Below, one piece after another: positions 1 to 8,895 of a DNA stretch of 39,648 bases. The translations under genes and the position numbers were made by a program. Source of the DNA: Rhodospirillaceae bacterium (GTDB lineage Bacteria; Pseudomonadota; Alphaproteobacteria; TMED109); contig CABZPW010000005.1 of NCBI GenBank assembly GCA_902527765.1, positions 1 through 39,648 of the forward strand, in the 5' to 3' direction. Within the stretch, counting starts at the first letter, position 1, and each line of letters opens with the position of its first letter. The notes under the pieces were generated by a model. It worked only from the letters and a program-made list of their open reading frames with translations, was not told where the DNA came from and did not search any database.

Positions 1-297
1 TCTACAGAAGTTGAAAATGCAATTTATCAATTAAAAAATGTTTTAGAATGTGCAGTTATTGGTATTCCTGACGAAAAATGGGGAGAGGCTGTTCATGCAA
101 TTATTAGATTAAAAGAAAATACGTCTATTGATGAAAAGGAAGTTATAGAACATTGCCATAAAAATATTGCTGGTTTTAAATGTCCAAAATCTGTTTCGTT
201 TAGAGAAGTCCCTATGCCTGTATCAGGAGCTGGAAAAATTTTAAAAACAGAATTAAGAAAACCATTTTGGAAAGACTCAGATAAACAAGTAAACTAA
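1..297 (+). CDS. Acyl-CoA synthetase / AMP-dependent ligase, C-terminal fragment (5' truncated by window)
   Basis: Frame 1 is open from base 1 to TAA at 295-297. The translation STEVENAIYQLKNVLECAVIGIPDEKWGEAVHAII...GKILKTELRKPFW matches the AMP-binding C-terminal domain, including the catalytic-Lys 'GKILKTELR' motif. Confidence 0.9.
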   Translation, partial: STEVENAIYQLKNVLECAVIGIPDEKWGEAVHAIIRLKENTSIDEKEVIEHCHKNIAGFKCPKSVSFREVPMPVSGAGKILKTELRKPFWKDSDKQVN

Positions 298-371
298 TTA
301 CTTTAATTATTTATTAGGCTAAAAACTTTTAACAATTTATAAGCTATAGTAATTATTGTAAAATTTTTTAG

Positions 372-1175
372 TTAATCATTAGTCAAATCGTGTCCTGCTG
401 ATGCAACTAAACCACCATCACATGTAATTGTTTCACCTACAGTATATTGTCCTGCTCTAGATGCTAAAAATATTGCAAGCCCTGCTATATCTTCAGGCAT
501 ACCCACTCTTCCACTTGGGTTTTTTTTAGAAATAATACTATAATCATGCTCAACAGCACTTCCTAACATTTTGCTAGGAAAAGGTCCAGGAGCAATAGCA
601 TTACATATAATGTTATCTTTAATTAATTTAGCAGCTAATACTGAAGTTAGCTTATGCACGGCTGACTTTGCTACGCTGTATGAGTAATTTTCATAGTATG
701 GCGTATTGATGCCATCGATTGAGCCTATATTAATAATTCTAGCCTGATTATCAGATGTTGTATTTTTTTTCAATAAATCTAAAAATTTTTGTACCATAAA
801 AAAAATAGATTTTACGTTTAAATCCATAACCTTATCCCAACCTTCTTCACTAAATTTATGTAAAGGTTCACCCCAAACTGCTCCAGCATTATTAATTAAT
901 ATATCTAAATTATCATTATATTTTTCAAAATTAGTATATAATTGATTAATGCCATTCAAGTCCGAAATGTCAGCTGGAATTGATATACATTCAGATTCAT
1001 ATTTTTCTGATAATTGCTGTGCTGTTGCATCACAGTCTTTAATTTTTCTTGAGCTAATATAAACTTTTGCACCATTTGCTAAGAATCCACTTGCCATCAT
1101 TTCTCCTATACCTCTTGATCCCCCAGTAATCAAAACAACTTTACCCTTAACACCAAATAAATTATTAATATTCAT
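372..1175 (-). CDS. SDR family oxidoreductase
   Basis: TGGSRGIG Rossmann motif, NNAG, and YSVAKSAVHKL (YxxxK). Confidence 0.93.
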   Translation of the reverse strand: MNINNLFGVKGKVVLITGGSRGIGEMMASGFLANGAKVYISSRKIKDCDATAQQLSEKYESECISIPADISDLNGINQLYTNFEKYNDNLDILINNAGAVWGEPLHKFSEEGWDKVMDLNVKSIFFMVQKFLDLLKKNTTSDNQARIINIGSIDGINTPYYENYSYSVAKSAVHKLTSVLAAKLIKDNIICNAIAPGPFPSKMLGSAVEHDYSIISKKNPSGRVGMPEDIAGLAIFLASRAGQYTVGETITCDGGLVASAGHDLTND

Positions 1176-1242
1176 AGTAATCTCCTATTAAATTATAATA
1201 TAGTTTATATAAAATACTATTAATAATAACTAATGAAAAAAA

Positions 1243-2238
1243 ATGTATTACAATAATTATATATGTCAAAAACTTGGTAAAATAGAAAACCTAAAGATCA
1301 AAAAAAATAAAAGTGCAGAATTAAAAAAAAATGAGGTGAAACTAAAAGTCTTAGCCATTGGTTTAAATTATGTAGATACATTAATGATTAAAGGAGACTA
1401 TCAACATAAAAATAAATTGCCATTCGTGCCTGGAACAGAAGCTTGTGGAATTATTATTGATGAAAATTGTAACGATAAAAAATTATTAAATAGAAAAGCT
1501 ATTATTTTTACTAAAAGCGGATGTTTTAGTGAGGAAATAATAATTAATATATCACAACTAATTTTATTAGAAAAACAATTTTCTAGTCTAGATGGAGCTT
1601 CTTTTTTTTCTTCAGCACTAACTGCCTACGTAGCTTTATTGGAAAAAGCTAAAATAAAAAAAAATAATTTTATATTAGTAACTGCTGCATCAGGAGGAGT
1701 AGGACAGGCTTGTGTAAAACTTGCTTTGCACTTAAAAGCAAAAGTAATTTGCATAGTAAGTAATAAAAAAAAAGCAGCTTTATTAAAGGAGTTAGGAGTA
1801 GATAAAATTATTTTCATCAATAATGACATTAAAAAAGAAGTAATGGAATTTACTAGCAATAAAGGAGCAGATATAATTATAGATATTAATGGACTATTAA
1901 AGGAAAAAAATATTTTAGGTAGTTTAAGTTGGAATGGTAAATATTTAATAGTTGGTTTTACTAATAACAATATAAGTACTATTAAAACTAATTATATATT
2001 AATTAAAAGCATTCAAATATTTGGAGTAAGAGCAGGTGAATTTTTAAGACGATGCTCAACCATAAAGAAAAAAAAAATTATAAAAAGTATATTTTCTTTA
2101 TATAAAAAAGGAGTTTTTAAAGTAGAAAGATATAGCATTAAACCTTTTAATAAATTAATTTATGAATTAATAAAAATTAGAGATCGTAAATCTATAGGGA
2201 AAATTATTATTAAAACCAAACATTTGGATAATGTATAA
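1243..2238 (+). CDS. Zinc-type alcohol dehydrogenase-like / NADPH:quinone oxidoreductase family (MDR)
   Basis: GLNYVDTLMIKGDY...PFVPGTEACGII and VTAASGGVGQACVKLALHLKAKVI are MDR/quinone-reductase motifs. Confidence 0.88.
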   Translation: MYYNNYICQKLGKIENLKIKKNKSAELKKNEVKLKVLAIGLNYVDTLMIKGDYQHKNKLPFVPGTEACGIIIDENCNDKKLLNRKAIIFTKSGCFSEEIIINISQLILLEKQFSSLDGASFFSSALTAYVALLEKAKIKKNNFILVTAASGGVGQACVKLALHLKAKVICIVSNKKKAALLKELGVDKIIFINNDIKKEVMEFTSNKGADIIIDINGLLKEKNILGSLSWNGKYLIVGFTNNNISTIKTNYILIKSIQIFGVRAGEFLRRCSTIKKKKIIKSIFSLYKKGVFKVERYSIKPFNKLIYELIKIRDRKSIGKIIIKTKHLDNV

Positions 2239-2932
2239 AATGGACAAAGTACTTTTAATGTTTTCAGGAGGTCAAGATAGTACAACTGTACTAGGATGGT
2301 GCTTAAATAAATTTAAGGAAATACATTTAATTACTTTTGATTATGGCCAAAAGCATCGAGTAGAAATTAGTTCAGCAAAATCAATTATAAAAAAATTAAA
2401 TAAAAGCTTTACTAAATGGAATAATAAAATTAAAAGCTCCTATGTCTATAAAATCAATAATATAAAAGATTTTAATGAGAATTCTCTAACATCCAATATT
2501 AAAATTAAAGAAGGGAAAGGGTTACCTAACACATTCGTACCAGGAAGAAATATTTTATTTTATACATTAAGTGCTGCCTATGCTTATGATAAGAAAATAA
2601 AACATATAGCCTCAGGTGTATGTCAAACTGACTATTCTGGTTATCCAGATTGTAGAAATAAAACTATTAAATCATTAGAAAAATCCATCAATTTAGGAAT
2701 GGAAAAAAGTTATAAGTTTCATACACCACTAATGTGGAAAGATAAATCTGATATTTGGAAAATGGCAAAACAAATAGGGGGAAAAGATTATTTAAATTTT
2801 ATTATTAAAAATACACATACCTGCTATAAAGGTGATAGAAAAACCTTTCATAAGTGGGGGTATGGATGTAATAAGTGCCCAGCATGCTTATTAAGATCTA
2901 AGGGTTGGAAGAAATTTGCAAAAGATGATTAA
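2231..2932 (+). CDS. queC: 7-cyano-7-deazaguanine synthase
   Basis: PP-loop SGGQDSTT, VPGRNILF, and C-terminal Zn motif CYKGD...CNKCPACLLRSKGW. It overlaps the upstream ORF by 8 nt and is followed by queE and queD. Confidence 0.95.
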   Translation: MYKMDKVLLMFSGGQDSTTVLGWCLNKFKEIHLITFDYGQKHRVEISSAKSIIKKLNKSFTKWNNKIKSSYVYKINNIKDFNENSLTSNIKIKEGKGLPNTFVPGRNILFYTLSAAYAYDKKIKHIASGVCQTDYSGYPDCRNKTIKSLEKSINLGMEKSYKFHTPLMWKDKSDIWKMAKQIGGKDYLNFIIKNTHTCYKGDRKTFHKWGYGCNKCPACLLRSKGWKKFAKDD

Positions 2933-3569
2933 AGCTAATAAAATTTACTCAGTTAAAGAAATATTTCTTACTTTACAAGGTGAAGGCTATAACACCGGAA
3001 CACCAGCTGTATTTTGCAGGTTTTCGGGATGTAACCTCTGGAATGGTATAGAAAGAGATAGAAAAAAAGCCGTTTGTTCATTTTGTGATACAGATTTCAA
3101 TGGGGTAGATGGAATTAATGGCGGTAAATATAAATTAGGTGATCTTGTAAAAATAATTAATTCATTATGGCCTAAAAGAAAAAAAAATAAGTTTGTAGTT
3201 TTTACTGGAGGAGAACCAATTTTACAATTAGATAGTAATCTAATAAAAAAAATTAAAAGCTACGGGTTTAAAGTAGCTGTTGAAACAAATGGAACACTTC
3301 CTTTACCTAAAGAGATAGATTGGGTATGTGTTAGTCCAAAGATTAAAAGCAAGCTAATAGTTAAAAAAGGTAATGAAATGAAAGTAGTATATCCTCAGAA
3401 AAATATAATTCTTTCAGAATATGAAAAATTAAATTTTCAACATTTTTACATACAGCCTTTAGAAAACAAAGATGTTGTTTTAAACACTAAAAAAAGCATA
3501 AACTATGTTTTAAAAAACCCTAAATGGAAATTAAGTGTACAATCTCATAAATTTTTAAAAATTAAATAA
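2916..3569 (+). CDS. queE: 7-carboxy-7-deazaguanine synthase (radical SAM)
   Basis: EIFLTLQGEGYNTGTPAVFCRFSGCNLW...CSFCDTDF gives the unusual C-x14-C-x2-C cluster motif of QueE. FTGGEPILQ is also present. Confidence 0.95.
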   Translation: MQKMIKANKIYSVKEIFLTLQGEGYNTGTPAVFCRFSGCNLWNGIERDRKKAVCSFCDTDFNGVDGINGGKYKLGDLVKIINSLWPKRKKNKFVVFTGGEPILQLDSNLIKKIKSYGFKVAVETNGTLPLPKEIDWVCVSPKIKSKLIVKKGNEMKVVYPQKNIILSEYEKLNFQHFYIQPLENKDVVLNTKKSINYVLKNPKWKLSVQSHKFLKIK

Positions 3570-3934
3570 TGAAAAAAATTATATCAAAAAGTTTTTACTT
3601 TGAAGCTGCTCATAAGCTTATTAATACTGAAAATGAGGAAAATAAAAATATTCATGGCCACTCTTATTTTGTTGAAATATTTATAATAGATAATGACGAC
3701 CAAGTCTCTAAAAAAGGTTTAATATTAGATTTTAGTATTTTTCAAGAAAAAATAAATATAATTAAAAAAGATTTAGATCATAAATACTTAAATGAAATTA
3801 ATGGACTAGAAAATCCTACATTAGAACATATAGGTTTATATATATATGGCGGACTTAAAGAATTAGATTTGCATTTGTATAAAATATTGGTTAAAAGAAA
3901 AAGTTGTGGAGAAACATTTATTCTTGAAGTTTGA
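3569..3934 (+). CDS. queD: 6-carboxy-tetrahydropterin synthase family protein
   Basis: FEAAHKL...IHGHSYFVEI...LDHKYLNE...ENPTLEHI PTPS/QueD motifs, third gene of a queC-queE-queD run. The catalytic Cys is not apparent (see finding). Confidence 0.88.
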   Translation: MKKIISKSFYFEAAHKLINTENEENKNIHGHSYFVEIFIIDNDDQVSKKGLILDFSIFQEKINIIKKDLDHKYLNEINGLENPTLEHIGLYIYGGLKELDLHLYKILVKRKSCGETFILEV

Positions 3935-4411
3935 TTATAGTCCTTCACATGACCTTGTTGGTTTACCAAAGAATTTAAGACAATAATCCTTTGAAACTTT
4001 TTGTCCTTGTAAGTCATTAATAATAAAATCTACGACTGCTTCAATTTGTCTCTTATTTAAAAAACTTTTAGCTTGTAGTGGTCTATTTTTATCATCACCT
4101 TCAAAATCAGAAAACTTCATACCAAAACATCTATCATCAACATAAGCTTTTTTATCAAAAAAAGGCATATTTGTGCCAGGTCTACCGCACTCTATTATAG
4201 TAATTAATTGTTCTTTATCAAGACCTGTCTCTCTTAAAGATAAAGCTGCTCCTCCATATCCTGGGCCACCATCACCATGCCATTTATGACATCCCATACA
4301 ATTACCTTTTTTATAAGTAGAAAGCCCGTAGTCAAATTTTGGTGGTTGAGAATAAGCATTATTGTACATTAGAACTAAGAATAGGACTTTTAATATTATA
4401 TTTATTTTCAT
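3935..4411 (-). CDS. Periplasmic mono-haem c-type cytochrome
   Basis: N-terminal signal-like segment and one CMGCH haem motif (codons at 4286-4300). A downstream Met-rich stretch (GTNMPFF, GMKF) could supply the axial Met. Located in the PQQ dehydrogenase cluster. Confidence 0.85.
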   Translation of the reverse strand: MKINIILKVLFLVLMYNNAYSQPPKFDYGLSTYKKGNCMGCHKWHGDGGPGYGGAALSLRETGLDKEQLITIIECGRPGTNMPFFDKKAYVDDRCFGMKFSDFEGDDKNRPLQAKSFLNKRQIEAVVDFIINDLQGQKVSKDYCLKFFGKPTRSCEGL

Positions 4412-4413
4412 GT

Positions 4414-5040
4414 TTATACTTTGTTATTTAATTTAATTTGCAAAAAGGATTTACTTACTAAGTTGTCTCTATTAGATTTATCTCCAACAAAGTAAAACTG
4501 AGACTGAATAGTTATTAATTTATTTTTTACCTGCTTTAGGCATGTGTTATTAACGTATTTTTTTCCTATCTTAATATGATTTTTTTCAGGCGTTCTATTT
4601 GAACATTCCCATCCTTGTGAGCCATATTTAGAATACACTCTAAGCCATAATAAATGAGATTGCTTTCTAAAATAAAATGGTGCTTTTGGATCTGTATTAA
4701 TATTAATTTCTTGCAATATACCGCTTTCATCTACTGCAACATTTATCAATACTGGATGACCTGAAACTTGTGTTCCTTCAAATTCTTCAGTCACTGCAAA
4801 TCTCTCATCATATTCAAATGATATGATATGAAAATCGTTAGAATTTTTTTTACAATTTTTAAAATTTTTCCATTTTAAAATTTCTGTTTTATCTTCACAT
4901 TTTAAATTTACATAACCTCTTTCAGGAATTTCCGTAATGCTTGAACCGACTTTGAAGTCTCTAAGATCTTCAGCATAAGCAGAATTAAAAGAAATGAAAA
5001 ATAAAAGTAAACTATACAGTATTGAAAATATTTTTATCAT
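4414..5040 (-). CDS. Hypothetical exported protein of the PQQ-dehydrogenase cluster
   Basis: Signal peptide MIKIFSILYSLLLFFISFNSAYA. Sits between the PQQ dehydrogenase and cytochrome genes on the same strand. The ORF track starts at TTG 5043; the adjacent ATG at 5040 is the more likely start. Confidence 0.75.
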   Translation of the reverse strand: MIKIFSILYSLLLFFISFNSAYAEDLRDFKVGSSITEIPERGYVNLKCEDKTEILKWKNFKNCKKNSNDFHIISFEYDERFAVTEEFEGTQVSGHPVLINVAVDESGILQEININTDPKAPFYFRKQSHLLWLRVYSKYGSQGWECSNRTPEKNHIKIGKKYVNNTCLKQVKNKLITIQSQFYFVGDKSNRDNLVSKSFLQIKLNNKV

Positions 5041-5049
5041 CAAAAAAAA

Positions 5050-5076
5050 TGGAACCTCTTTCTTAAAGAGGCTCCA
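5050..5076 (-). terminator. Intrinsic terminator/attenuator downstream of the PQQ dehydrogenase
   Basis: Minus strand TGGAGCCTCTTT-AAG-AAAGAGGTTCCA: 12-bp stem with one G-U, followed by T8 (A8 at 5042-5049). Confidence 0.85.
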
Positions 5077-5089
5077 TTAATTTTATTGT

Positions 5090-6841
5090 TTATAGACCAA
5101 ACACATAAAGAGTTTGACCAGGCTGAACTTTTTCTAAACCTGGGGTTGAACCTACAAACCATTTAGGCCAAGCTCCACCTAATCCTGCAAGAATAGCAAC
5201 GTATTGCTTACCACCTGCTTCAAAGGTAATTGGAGGAGCATTAACTCCTGTATTAGTTTCAAATGCCCATAACTCTTTTAGGTTATCAGAATCTAATGCT
5301 ACAATTGTTCCATCAGGATGAGATGAGAAAACCAAACCACCTTTAGTAGCTACTAAGCCACCTAATTGAGGATAATCCATATCATACTTAGCAACAACTT
5401 TACCAGAGTTTACATCCATAGCTGTAACACTACCAGTTATTTGTGGTCCCATTTTAGGCCCGCCACCTAACCAGAATTCTCTAGCAACCCATTCTTTTTC
5501 TTGAGGAACATTCACGTGCATAGCACAGCTCTCAATAACCGGAATGTAGTACATATTTCTGTCCGGATCGTATGCGGTTGGAGGCCAGTTCTTTCCTCCC
5601 ATGTTACCTGGACATGATGTTGCTTCTGGCTGCGCTCTAAATGCACTTGAAGAAGGAACATATCTTTGAACATCCTTGTTAGGATCATAATCTAAAGGTC
5701 TTCCTGTATACTTATCTAAGCCAGCTGTCCAGTCAAGTTTTTTAACAAAAGGTGTTCCCCATAAAAACTTTCCTGATTCTCTGTCAAGAGCATAAGCAAA
5801 ACCATTTCTATCCGCATGCAAAACAGCTTTGGTTTTCTTTCCAAAAATTTTTGCATCTACTAATGTTTGCTCATTTACTCCATCAAAATCATAAGGATCG
5901 TTTGGCGTATATTGGAAATACCATTTTATTTTTCCAGAATCTGCATCTAAAGCTAAGACACTATTACTGTAAAGATTATCACCTGGACGATATTCATTAT
6001 CCCAGTCAGGACCAGGGTTACCAACACCCCAATAAATAACATCTAAGTCAGGATCGTAGGAACCTACAACCCAAGTTGATCCACCACCGTGCATCCAAGC
6101 ATCCTTACTATGTGCTTCAGGACCTTGTTTCCATGTATCTCCTCCAGGCTCATCTGGTGCAGGAATAGTGTAGGTTCTCCAATTCTTAGAACCGTCAGCT
6201 AAATTAGTAGAATGTAACCATCCTCTAATTCCATACTCAGCTCCCGCTACTCCGGTAATAGCAGAGTTTTTTACAACTAATGGAGCAGCAGTTATAACTT
6301 CAGCAATACTTGCATCAGCTAATTGTACTTCTTGCTCAATTTCACCTGAGTCTTTATTTGTAACAATTAATCTTCCATCAAGAGTGTGTGAAACTACTTT
6401 GTTATCTATAAGAGCTACACCTCTATTATTAATTCCACAACAAGTTACAGCACCAGGAAAATCATGATCAGTATCTGGATTCATTTTCCAAACTAATTTT
6501 CCATTTTTAGTGGCATCAAACTTATAAACTGATCCCCAACCATCTGTAACATACATAAAACCATCTTCAACAATTGGTGTGCCTTCTAATCCAGCGTGAT
6601 CCCATATTCCACCGCCTTCAATTCCACCAATCATTGCAGTCCATGCAACTTTGAGCTTTTTGACGTTCTTTTTATTTATATCATCTAACCCCGAAAATCT
6701 ATGACCATCAAGTGAACCATGATGAGTCAACCAATTTTGAGGTGCTTTTTTTGCATTTAATATATCATCCCAGCTAGTATTAGCGAATGTGTTGAATGAA
6801 AATACTAAAGCAAAAATAGTAGTAATTATATACTTTATCAT
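5090..6841 (-). CDS. PQQ-dependent alcohol dehydrogenase (quinoprotein, probably lanthanide-dependent)
   Basis: Signal peptide, eight-bladed propeller W motifs, vicinal-disulfide TCCGINNRG (CC codons about 6437-6442), RPGDNLYSNSVLALDADSGKIKWYFQYTPNDPYDFDGVNE. Strong SD GGGAGG before ATG. Confidence 0.95.
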   Translation of the reverse strand: MIKYIITTIFALVFSFNTFANTSWDDILNAKKAPQNWLTHHGSLDGHRFSGLDDINKKNVKKLKVAWTAMIGGIEGGGIWDHAGLEGTPIVEDGFMYVTDGWGSVYKFDATKNGKLVWKMNPDTDHDFPGAVTCCGINNRGVALIDNKVVSHTLDGRLIVTNKDSGEIEQEVQLADASIAEVITAAPLVVKNSAITGVAGAEYGIRGWLHSTNLADGSKNWRTYTIPAPDEPGGDTWKQGPEAHSKDAWMHGGGSTWVVGSYDPDLDVIYWGVGNPGPDWDNEYRPGDNLYSNSVLALDADSGKIKWYFQYTPNDPYDFDGVNEQTLVDAKIFGKKTKAVLHADRNGFAYALDRESGKFLWGTPFVKKLDWTAGLDKYTGRPLDYDPNKDVQRYVPSSSAFRAQPEATSCPGNMGGKNWPPTAYDPDRNMYYIPVIESCAMHVNVPQEKEWVAREFWLGGGPKMGPQITGSVTAMDVNSGKVVAKYDMDYPQLGGLVATKGGLVFSSHPDGTIVALDSDNLKELWAFETNTGVNAPPITFEAGGKQYVAILAGLGGAWPKWFVGSTPGLEKVQPGQTLYVFGL

Positions 6842-6902
6842 TAAACCTCCCTTTAGTTATTAATAATAATAATAATATTAATAGGTTTAAACAATAGGTC
6901 AA

Positions 6903-6915
6903 GTCTATAATAGAC
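6903..6915. promoter_or_regulatory. Perfect palindrome GTCTAT-A-ATAGAC in a divergent promoter region
   Basis: Inverted repeat with two 6-nt arms about a central A, between the PQQ dehydrogenase (-) and the ExbB/ExbD-like cassette (+). Confidence 0.35.
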
Positions 6916-7008
6916 CAAACAGTATAAAAAATAATACTAATTATCAATTTTAATGTTTGTGCTATAAAAAAATACTTGTACTATATGCTTTAATAATGGG
7001 AGAAAATT

Positions 7009-7650
7009 TTGGAAAATAATGGCTTATCAAACGAAAATGACGTTGTATTTCGAGATGTAATACTATTAGCGTTAACAGGCTTTATTTCAATGGTGATTCT
7101 TTTAATACCTTTTGTTAACCCTCCCACAGAGGAAGAATCATCTTCTACTCCTCCAGGTAATGTTATAGTAGAGCTCTTTTGGGATGATAAAAGAGATGTG
7201 GATATAGACTTATGGGTGCAAGCTCCTGATGACATACCGGTAGGTTATTCAAATAAAGGTGGATTATTTTTCAACCTACTTAGGGATGATTTAGGTATTT
7301 ATAAAGATAATTCTCCTGTTAATTATGAGGTTTCATATTCTAGAGGAATTAGTGATGGAGTTTACATTGCAAATGTGCACCTTTATAGAGAAGATAAAGC
7401 TCCTTTTCAACCTATAATTGCAGAATTATTAGTTTCAGTTGTTGACCCTGATTCTAATAAAAGAAAGCAGATTCTCAGAACTTCAAAAAAGCTCGAAGAA
7501 ATAGGAAAGGAAATTACTGTTTTTCAATTTGAACTGGACAAGAAGGGAAAACTAAATAAAAACTCTATAAATAATAAATATGTGATGCTTAGATCAGGTA
7601 ATAAGGATTCTGTTGATTTAATAAACAATGACGAACTTTCAAATAATTAA
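7009..7650 (+). CDS. ExbD/TolR-like membrane protein with 'DIDLWV' periplasmic domain (paralog 1)
   Basis: TTG start with GGGAG SD at 6998-7002. Single N-terminal TM 'FRDVILLALTGFISMVILLIPF' recalls the ExbD/TolR Asp-containing TM. The C-terminal domain aligns throughout with ORF 8284-8895. Confidence 0.8.
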   Translation: MENNGLSNENDVVFRDVILLALTGFISMVILLIPFVNPPTEEESSSTPPGNVIVELFWDDKRDVDIDLWVQAPDDIPVGYSNKGGLFFNLLRDDLGIYKDNSPVNYEVSYSRGISDGVYIANVHLYREDKAPFQPIIAELLVSVVDPDSNKRKQILRTSKKLEEIGKEITVFQFELDKKGKLNKNSINNKYVMLRSGNKDSVDLINNDELSNN

Positions 7651-7665
7651 AATAAAGGAATAATA

Positions 7666-8283
7666 ATGCAATACAAATATCTATTAATATTAAGATACTC
7701 TCTGATAAATTTAGTAGGTTTGATTTTTTTGTTTGTCTTAATAACTCAGGGCTATGTCACTAAAGCAATAAAAGCTGATATAACCAATATGGTCATAGTA
7801 ATATTAACATTGTTTGCTGTAGGTTTTGTATTGGCGGCATATAGAACTTTTTGGCTTAGCAGAGAACTAAATTACACATTTTTTAAAATTTTACCTAATC
7901 ATTCTCTGGCAAAAGAGTTTTTGCAAAGCTCGAAAAAACTTGATGCAAGCTCAAGAAATAATTTAGCTGCTTCACTAAGAATTAAACTTAGCTCTAAAAT
8001 TAATTACATAAAGTTTATGGCCAACACTTTGGTAATATTAGGATTAATTGGCACTGTTATTGGATTTATTATCGCCCTATCCGGAGTTGATGGAAGTGTT
8101 TCTAGTAACCCTGAGGAAGTAAGCAAAATGGTATCAACTCTAATTCAAGGTATGTCAGTTGCTTTATATACTACTTTGGTAGGGTCAATCTGTAGTGTAT
8201 GGTTAAATATTTGCTATCAAATTATGTCAACAGGCGCTAATAACCTGTTATCTAAAATTATAGATCTAGGAGAAAAAAAATAA
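7666..8283 (+). CDS. MotA/TolQ/ExbB proton-channel family protein
   Basis: Multi-TM protein with ANTLVILGLIGTVIGFIIALSGVDG...MVSTLIQGMSVALYTTLVGSICSVWLN, matching the conserved MotA/TolQ/ExbB TM pair. Confidence 0.85.
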   Translation: MQYKYLLILRYSLINLVGLIFLFVLITQGYVTKAIKADITNMVIVILTLFAVGFVLAAYRTFWLSRELNYTFFKILPNHSLAKEFLQSSKKLDASSRNNLAASLRIKLSSKINYIKFMANTLVILGLIGTVIGFIIALSGVDGSVSSNPEEVSKMVSTLIQGMSVALYTTLVGSICSVWLNICYQIMSTGANNLLSKIIDLGEKK

Positions 8284-8895
8284 ATGCAAGATTCTTTTAA
8301 TGAATTAAAATCTATAGATGACGACCAATCTAATACCGTATTTAGAGACGTAACCTTGTTAGCTTTAAGTGGTTTTGTAGCTATAGTTTTGTTACTTTTA
8401 CCTTGGCTAAACCTGAAAACTAAACAAGAAACCATTAAAGAACCTGTTGGCAGTGTAATTATTGAATTATTTTGGCCAAACGATATCGATGCTGACTTAG
8501 ATTTATGGGTAAAAGGACCAAACGATGGACCCGTAGGATACTCCAAACCATCAGGAATGGTTTTTAATTTACTTCGAGATGATAGAGGATTAACAGGAGA
8601 CTACACTCCTCTAAATTATGAAATAAGTTTTACAAGAGGAATAACACCTGGAGAATATCAAGCCAATGTTCACTTATTTAAACATGATGCAAAAAGATCG
8701 AAAGTACAGGCTACAGTCTCAGCTAGTTTAGTTACACCTGATAGAGACTACAGAAAACAAATATTAGAAAAAAGAATTTATTTAACTAAAGAAGGAAAAG
8801 AAAAAACAGTTTTAAGATTTAAACTTGATAATAATTTTAAACTAGTTTCAGGCTCAGTTAATAGTTTAAGAAAAAGTTTAATAGGAGGATTATAA
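8284..8895 (+). CDS. ExbD/TolR-like membrane protein with 'DLDLWV' periplasmic domain (paralog 2)
   Basis: TM 'FRDVTLLALSGFVAIVLLLLPW', then VIIELFWPNDIDADLDLWVKGPNDGPVGYS...FNLLRDDRG, paralogous to 7009-7650. Start ATG abuts the upstream stop. Confidence 0.82.
   Translation: MQDSFNELKSIDDDQSNTVFRDVTLLALSGFVAIVLLLLPWLNLKTKQETIKEPVGSVIIELFWPNDIDADLDLWVKGPNDGPVGYSKPSGMVFNLLRDDRGLTGDYTPLNYEISFTRGITPGEYQANVHLFKHDAKRSKVQATVSASLVTPDRDYRKQILEKRIYLTKEGKEKTVLRFKLDNNFKLVSGSVNSLRKSLIGGL

Noticed and set aside
1626-1970. Minus-strand 114-aa ORF
   Set aside because: Antisense to the MDR oxidoreductase; composition typical of the reverse of Lys/Ile-rich coding sequence.
5752-6039. Plus-strand 95-aa ORF
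   Set aside because: Antisense to the PQQ dehydrogenase in a conserved catalytic region; no family features.
6857-6882. TAATAATAATAATAATATTAATAG near-triplet repeat
   Set aside because: Short low-complexity AT-rich intergenic tract; no evidence of a CRISPR, VNTR or structured element.
6990-7235. Minus-strand 81-aa ORF
   Set aside because: Antisense to the well-supported 7009-7650 gene. Its resemblance to ORF 8217-8546 comes from both lying opposite the paralogous genes; no SD or family motif.
8217-8546. Minus-strand 109-aa ORF
   Set aside because: Shadow ORF opposite the ExbB-like gene and paralog 2; low-complexity Ser/Lys composition.
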